Below are positions 59,920-64,000 of a DNA stretch of 64,000 bases, piece by piece. A program made the translations under genes and the position numbers. Location: positions 12,669,030 to 12,733,029 of the forward strand of contig NC_068346.1 of NCBI RefSeq assembly GCF_014633365.1. The letters run 5' to 3'. Numbering within the stretch: the stretch's first letter is position 1; each line of letters opens with the position of its first letter. This DNA is from Diospyros lotus. Taxonomy: Eukaryota; Streptophyta; Magnoliopsida; Ericales; Ebenaceae. The notes beneath the pieces are model-generated. The model was given only the letters and a program-made list of their open reading frames with translations, was not told where the DNA came from and ran no database searches.

Positions 59920-61219
59920 GATCCAAGTCCATATTTTAATTTTTTTCACATTTGTAAAAATTAATTACTTGTATTACATTTTTGTTGTAATTATTTTTTA
60001 ATGAAATTAAGTCTAATTCTATTTTTTATTTTTTATTTTTCACATTTGTAAAAATTAATTACTTGTATTACATACTTGTTTAGTTGTTTTAATTATTTTT
60101 AATGAAATTATTACTTATATTTCTTCAATTTTTAGTAGTGTTTTTTTATTAAAAATATAGTTGAGAATATTTATATTTACAATTACATTTAACAATTAAA
60201 AATTGAAACCAAACCGAACCGAACAACGGAACAAGGACCAAAATTGAATACAACAATATTTAAAAAAAATTAAAAAAATTCGGTTTGAATCGGAACCGGA
60301 ACCGTTGACCGAACCGGCTCAAATCGTTGACCGAACCGGTCCAAACCGTTGACCGAACTGGCACGAATCGGAACCGGAATCGAACCGTCCCAAACCGCCC
60401 TTGGGCGGTTCGGTTCAGGTTCAAAGATTTCTTGAACCAGAATTGGCGGTTCATGAACCGGAACCGGCGGTTCATGAACCGTGGCCATGTCCGTAGACCC
60501 AATCCCTCAAAGCCTAATGGGCCCAAAGCCGAAGTCGTCAGAGTAAGGTTGCACATCGCCGAAACCCGAGTTCAAACTGTGGGACCAAACGAGCTCCTAG
60601 CGATGCTTTCAGCTCGCTAGTCAAACTGTTCAACTCGCACCACGAAAAAGTCGTAGAATAATTGGAGGTGATGTCCACATATCTTATTTATGGCAAACCA
60701 GACCCCTGATAATGCGAAATCCATTCCCGATTTTATGGAGTTGATAAGGATATCTTGTCTCTATAATATTATCCTCTTATTTTGGATTTTATGAAAATTG
60801 TAAACACCCCACACTATAAATAGGGGTCGAATACCATTTTAAGAGGGGAAAGCAATATAATATACTGTTACTTTGCCGGAATAACCAGAGAACAATCGTG
60901 GACTAGACATCATTCTGGTTGAACCACGTAAAAATTGTCCTGCATGCGATTTAGTATTTGTTCTATTTGTTTCTCCTCTTTAATTTGCATTTGTGCTAAT
61001 TTTCTCATTACAGACCTACAAATCACGGTCGACCAACTCCAAACGTCGATAAGTACCTTAATATGTTATAATCATTGCCTTTGCTTGTTGTTATCTTTTC
61101 CAAAAAAAAAAAATTATAGAATAGGAAATACTTAAAAAGTAAAATAGATAAGGTGTATATGAAAAATAGTCAAAACTATAAGGGTTATAATGAAATAGAT
61201 AAGGGTGTATGTGAAATTA

Positions 61220-63404
61220 TGTAATGACTCGTTGTTGAGGTCGGGATTTAATTACTATGTTGTGTTTCTCATTTGCATGAGCATGTGGGTGTTAGTGTTT
61301 TGGATTTAAGGGCTAGAGGATGATATCCGAATGCATGTTTGGTTTAGGCTTGTTGTATTCGAATCTGAGGTGGTGTATTCGAATAGGCCTTGTGAGATAT
61401 TCAAATTGGAGGTGGAGGTATTTGGATGGAGGCTTGATATATTCGGATATGGTGGAATTTTGGGTGAGATATCTAAATATGGTGTGGGGGTATTCGGATA
61501 CCATGAAGCATTTTTGTTTGTAGTATTCGAATAAGGGGGCTAGGCATTCGGATATGGTGTCATGGTGGCCTTGGCATATTTGAATATGCCCTAGTGTATT
61601 TGGATATGAGGTTGTTTGGCTTTGGAACATCCGGATATGGTGCCTTGCATTCGGATATGGCGCCTTGCATTCGGATATGGCTTGGAGTTTTGGTATCTAT
61701 TTGGATACCCTATGAAATCCTTGAGTCTTGTATTCGGATAAGAGCTTGAGTAATTGGATATTCCTCTCGGCTTTTGTCCCTAGTATTTGGATATGTAGCC
61801 TTGGCATTTGGATAGGTCCTTCCATTTTCGGATATCTCCTTATGCATCCGGATGGATTTCTCTAAGATCAACTTCCCAAGCCACTTTCTTGTCCAAACCC
61901 GCTTCCAATCAGTGGTGGAAGTCCTTCTTCTGATCTTGTCACGTATTTTCCTCCACTAACCTCTTCCCATTTCCTATATATATCGAGAGAGTATAGAATG
62001 AGGGGATATCTTCAGGGGGTTTGGTTGAGATGAGAGAAGAAGAAGAAGAAGAAGAAGAAGAAGAAGAAGAAATTCAGGAAGAAGAAGAAGAAGAAGAAAT
62101 TCAGGAAAAAGAATAAGGGTTTGGGCCGAGCTTCTGAGGTTTGACTTCAGGTAAGTTCCCTTTCCTCTTCCTTTTGCATATGCAAGTTCTTTTCCCTTCT
62201 TGCCTTCATAACCACCTATATCCAATTGAGAGAGTTTTCATCACTGCCATACTCGGGTTATCGTTACTATTAAGTTGCCAACGAAAGGCAGGTGGTTGTT
62301 TTACTTCTAGTAAGTGGGTCTTCTCTTGTGTGCCTTGAAGGGTTTGATTACCCTTCTGTTTTGTGGTCGAAATGAAGATAGGTTACTATGTGGGTAGGTT
62401 TCAATTGTGGGTGGTTCATATGGTTTATGTAACTCCCAGTTCTTTATCATTTCAAGAGCATCCAGGGGCTTGGGATTATGCATTTGGGAGGAATCCATGT
62501 GACATGTGTGCTCGACCATAGGCATGCTAGGTTGTTTTAATACCTAGGTTAGCTAGACATGAGCACTGCATCATATATGTTTTCCTATGTGGGCGAGCGT
62601 AGCCTGATGCATGGCTTATGGGAGCTATGTATCACGATTATGCTCATATGTCACTGCATTATATATGTGCATTGTGTGATTTCTGGCACCATGTGGGTGT
62701 GTACATCTACTTACGAATGCGATTAGCGTGCCAGCTCGGGTTTTGATAGTGCCAGCCCAAAAGAGCTTTGGCTCGGTGAGTTGCTCTTGTTGTTTTCAAG
62801 GCAACGACAAGTTTGTGACAGGGACTTGGGTACCGTTGTGTCATATGTGGGCCCCAATGACCAGCATGTGCATATCTTATTATGCAGCGTTTCTTCATAT
62901 CTGTTATGTAATTCATGGACATGTCATGTATGAATGTTATACGTGGGGTGCAGAGCTTCCATACTCATGTCAGTTTTCTTTTCGTATATGCTTGCTGAGT
63001 CTTGTGACTCATTTTTGCTTATCTTCATTTCAGGTAAGTGCAAGGACAAGGTTGAGGGGCGTGCATAGCAGTGTTTGACCTATCCCGATAGACGGAGTAC
63101 AAGGTATTTCTAACGGATCCTGTTTTGATATGTATCTGGTAGTGTAGTGCTATGATTGCTTGTCTTTTGAGTTTTTGGCACTTTGTGTATATATATACCA
63201 TGTAATCCTGTGGGCCAGATATTTTTCGTATGCAAGTCTAGGGTGTGAGTTGCGCTTCCATTGCTTGTTTCTCTTGTATGTGTTCAGGTGACCCTAGTTA
63301 AGCATGCATATTAGCCCAGGGTGATACTTCTGATCCATTTTCCTTTTTGGGCCTCTTACTCCGGTTCTTCAGCTTAGCTAGGGTATTTGGGTAGAGGTTT
63401 TACA
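61220..63404 (+). mobile_element. Solo LTR, Ty3/Gypsy type
   Basis: 2185 bp starting TGTAATGACTC and ending GAGGTTTTACA, flanked by AATTA (61215-61219 and 63405-63409). The segment TATGCTTGCTGAGTCTTGTG (from 62987) is typical of Del/Tekay-type LTRs (inference from memory). It contains a (GAA)n run (62035-62100), as the related LTRs contain purine runs, and the TATTCGGATA motif cluster. Open frames within (for example 62728-63078) are not recognised as genes. Confidence 0.88.
61325..61860. repeat. TATTCGGATA motif cluster
   Basis: About twenty variants of (G/C)(T/A)TTCGGATATGG, including TTCGAAT and TTTGGATA forms, occur in roughly 540 bp at irregular spacing of 15-40 bp within the LTR U3-like part. 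Confidence 0.85.
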
Positions 63405-63598
63405 AATTAGTTTATAATTTATATGATATACATAGTATTGTAATAGTTGTTATAAACCCTAATTGATCCATTTGAGTTGCAAATTTGCAATTGTAGCTTG
63501 TTGTTAGGATTGGGAAGAAAGAAACGAAGAGATTAAAGGCCCATCACTACCACCATCGCTCTCGTTGCCACTTCTTGCAGCCACGTTCACAGCTCTGG

Positions 63599-64000
63599 TG
63601 TAGCGACCCGTAAATTGCGATTTAATTTAATTATTCATTATTGAGGTAATTTAATTTAAAAGGAATATTAAAATAACTTGTTGTTATAAATAATAATAAA
63701 TTATGTGATTTTAAGGAAATAAGAAATTAGGGTAATTAATTATTTATTTTAAAATATTTTCTGGAATAAGAAAAAAATTGAAATAAATTAAATTGTGTGA
63801 TTTTTGGGTAGTTTTGAGCGTTAGTGTAATTGATAAAGGGGGTGTGTGTGTAAATAATGGAATTTAGAGGGGGTTGGCGATTTTAGAAAAGGGACCAAAG
63901 ATCCGTTTAAATTTAATGGGGCACGGTATAGGTTGAAGGTGGCGTGCGGGCGCGAGCGGTCGCGCGCGAGGGCAGCCGTGGGCGAGGCGCGGGTTTGAAT
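63599..64000 (+). mobile_element. Start of another Gypsy-type LTR, cut by the window end
   Basis: TGTAGCGACCCG begins a sequence similar in style to the TGTAAYACCC starts of the other Gypsy LTRs here, and the DNA becomes GC-rich after about 63920 as in those LTRs. The other end is outside the window, so no duplication can be checked. Confidence 0.55.

Larger units (their letters stand above)
57243..60492 (+). mobile_element. hAT transposon with intact transposase
   Basis: The ends AGACATGGCC and (inverted) GGACATGGCC are flanked by GTAGACCT (57235-57242) and GTAGACCC (60493-60500), an 8-bp duplication with one mismatch. Both subterminal regions are dense in CCGGAACC/GGTTCCGG repeats (57260-57440 and 60290-60480), plausible transposase-binding arrays. 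Together with the intact frame inside, this makes the element a candidate autonomous copy. Confidence 0.88.
57183..61051 (+). mobile_element. Short solo LTR split by a hAT transposon
   Basis: Begins TGTTATGGG and ends GTCGATA, flanked by AGTAC (57178-57182 and 61052-61056). Without the hAT insertion and its duplication it is about 611 bp. A TATAAATA box lies at 60815-60822, near the expected LTR promoter position. The TG...TA ends are not canonical, so this call rests mainly on the perfect 5-bp duplication and the promoter layout. Confidence 0.6.

Noticed and set aside
1..64000. CRISPR arrays, operons, rRNA or free-standing tRNA genes
   Set aside because: None seen; tRNA-like signals are confined to retrotransposon primer sites and the SINE.

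Overview
The window is nuclear DNA of a flowering plant, and almost all of it is transposable-element sequence. The evidence is split genes with GT-AG introns, Ty1/Copia and Ty3/Gypsy elements primed by initiator tRNA-Met, hAT, CACTA and MITE-type DNA transposons, a tRNA-derived SINE, and a mitochondrial-type P-class PPR protein. I cannot name the species. No bacterial, organellar or CRISPR features are present.

Host genes are few. (1) 12053-12800, plus strand: a small three-exon gene for a lysine/glutamate-rich protein of about 171 residues with no family I recognise; exon 2, the start of exon 3 and their preceding introns are a tandem duplication. (2) 15558-31512, minus strand: a four-exon SET-domain gene resembling the SETD9 family. 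Its 12.6-kb first intron carries two complete retrotransposons, a Copia (19809-25108) and a chromodomain Gypsy (25196-30680). (3) 37639-40011, minus strand: an intronless PPR gene of 790 codons. Directly upstream of it, 40057-40717 is a truncated duplicate of the SETD9-like gene (part of exon 3, intron pieces, exon 1) that lacks exon 2 and both retrotransposons.

Layout. 64-5366: intact, very young Copia element, LTRs differing at one of 446 positions. 5372-7013: AT-rich DNA ending in a CACTA terminus. 8122-11226: non-autonomous hAT element split by a 2.5-kb Gypsy solo LTR. About 13218-15150: LTR-like block split by a 634-bp TIR element. 32608-33330: complex inverted repeat containing a 176-bp MITE. 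33440-34055: 41-bp tandem array. 36112-36281: SINE. 42232-45635: decayed hAT element. 47439-51141: Copia-type solo LTR containing a Gypsy solo LTR. 52210-56654: minus-strand Gypsy solo LTR containing a second LTR-like insertion. 57183-61051: solo LTR containing a hAT element with an uninterrupted 677-codon transposase. 61220-63404: another Gypsy solo LTR. 63599-64000: start of one more, cut by the window edge.

Most element boundaries were fixed by target-site duplications readable on both sides, so the order of insertion can be read off. No multi-gene pathway, defence system or operon is visible. The unusual material is the exon-duplicated small gene, the expanded intron with its partial duplicate beside the PPR gene, the concentration of solo LTRs, the near-identical inverted repeat, and several short-motif arrays inside LTRs.
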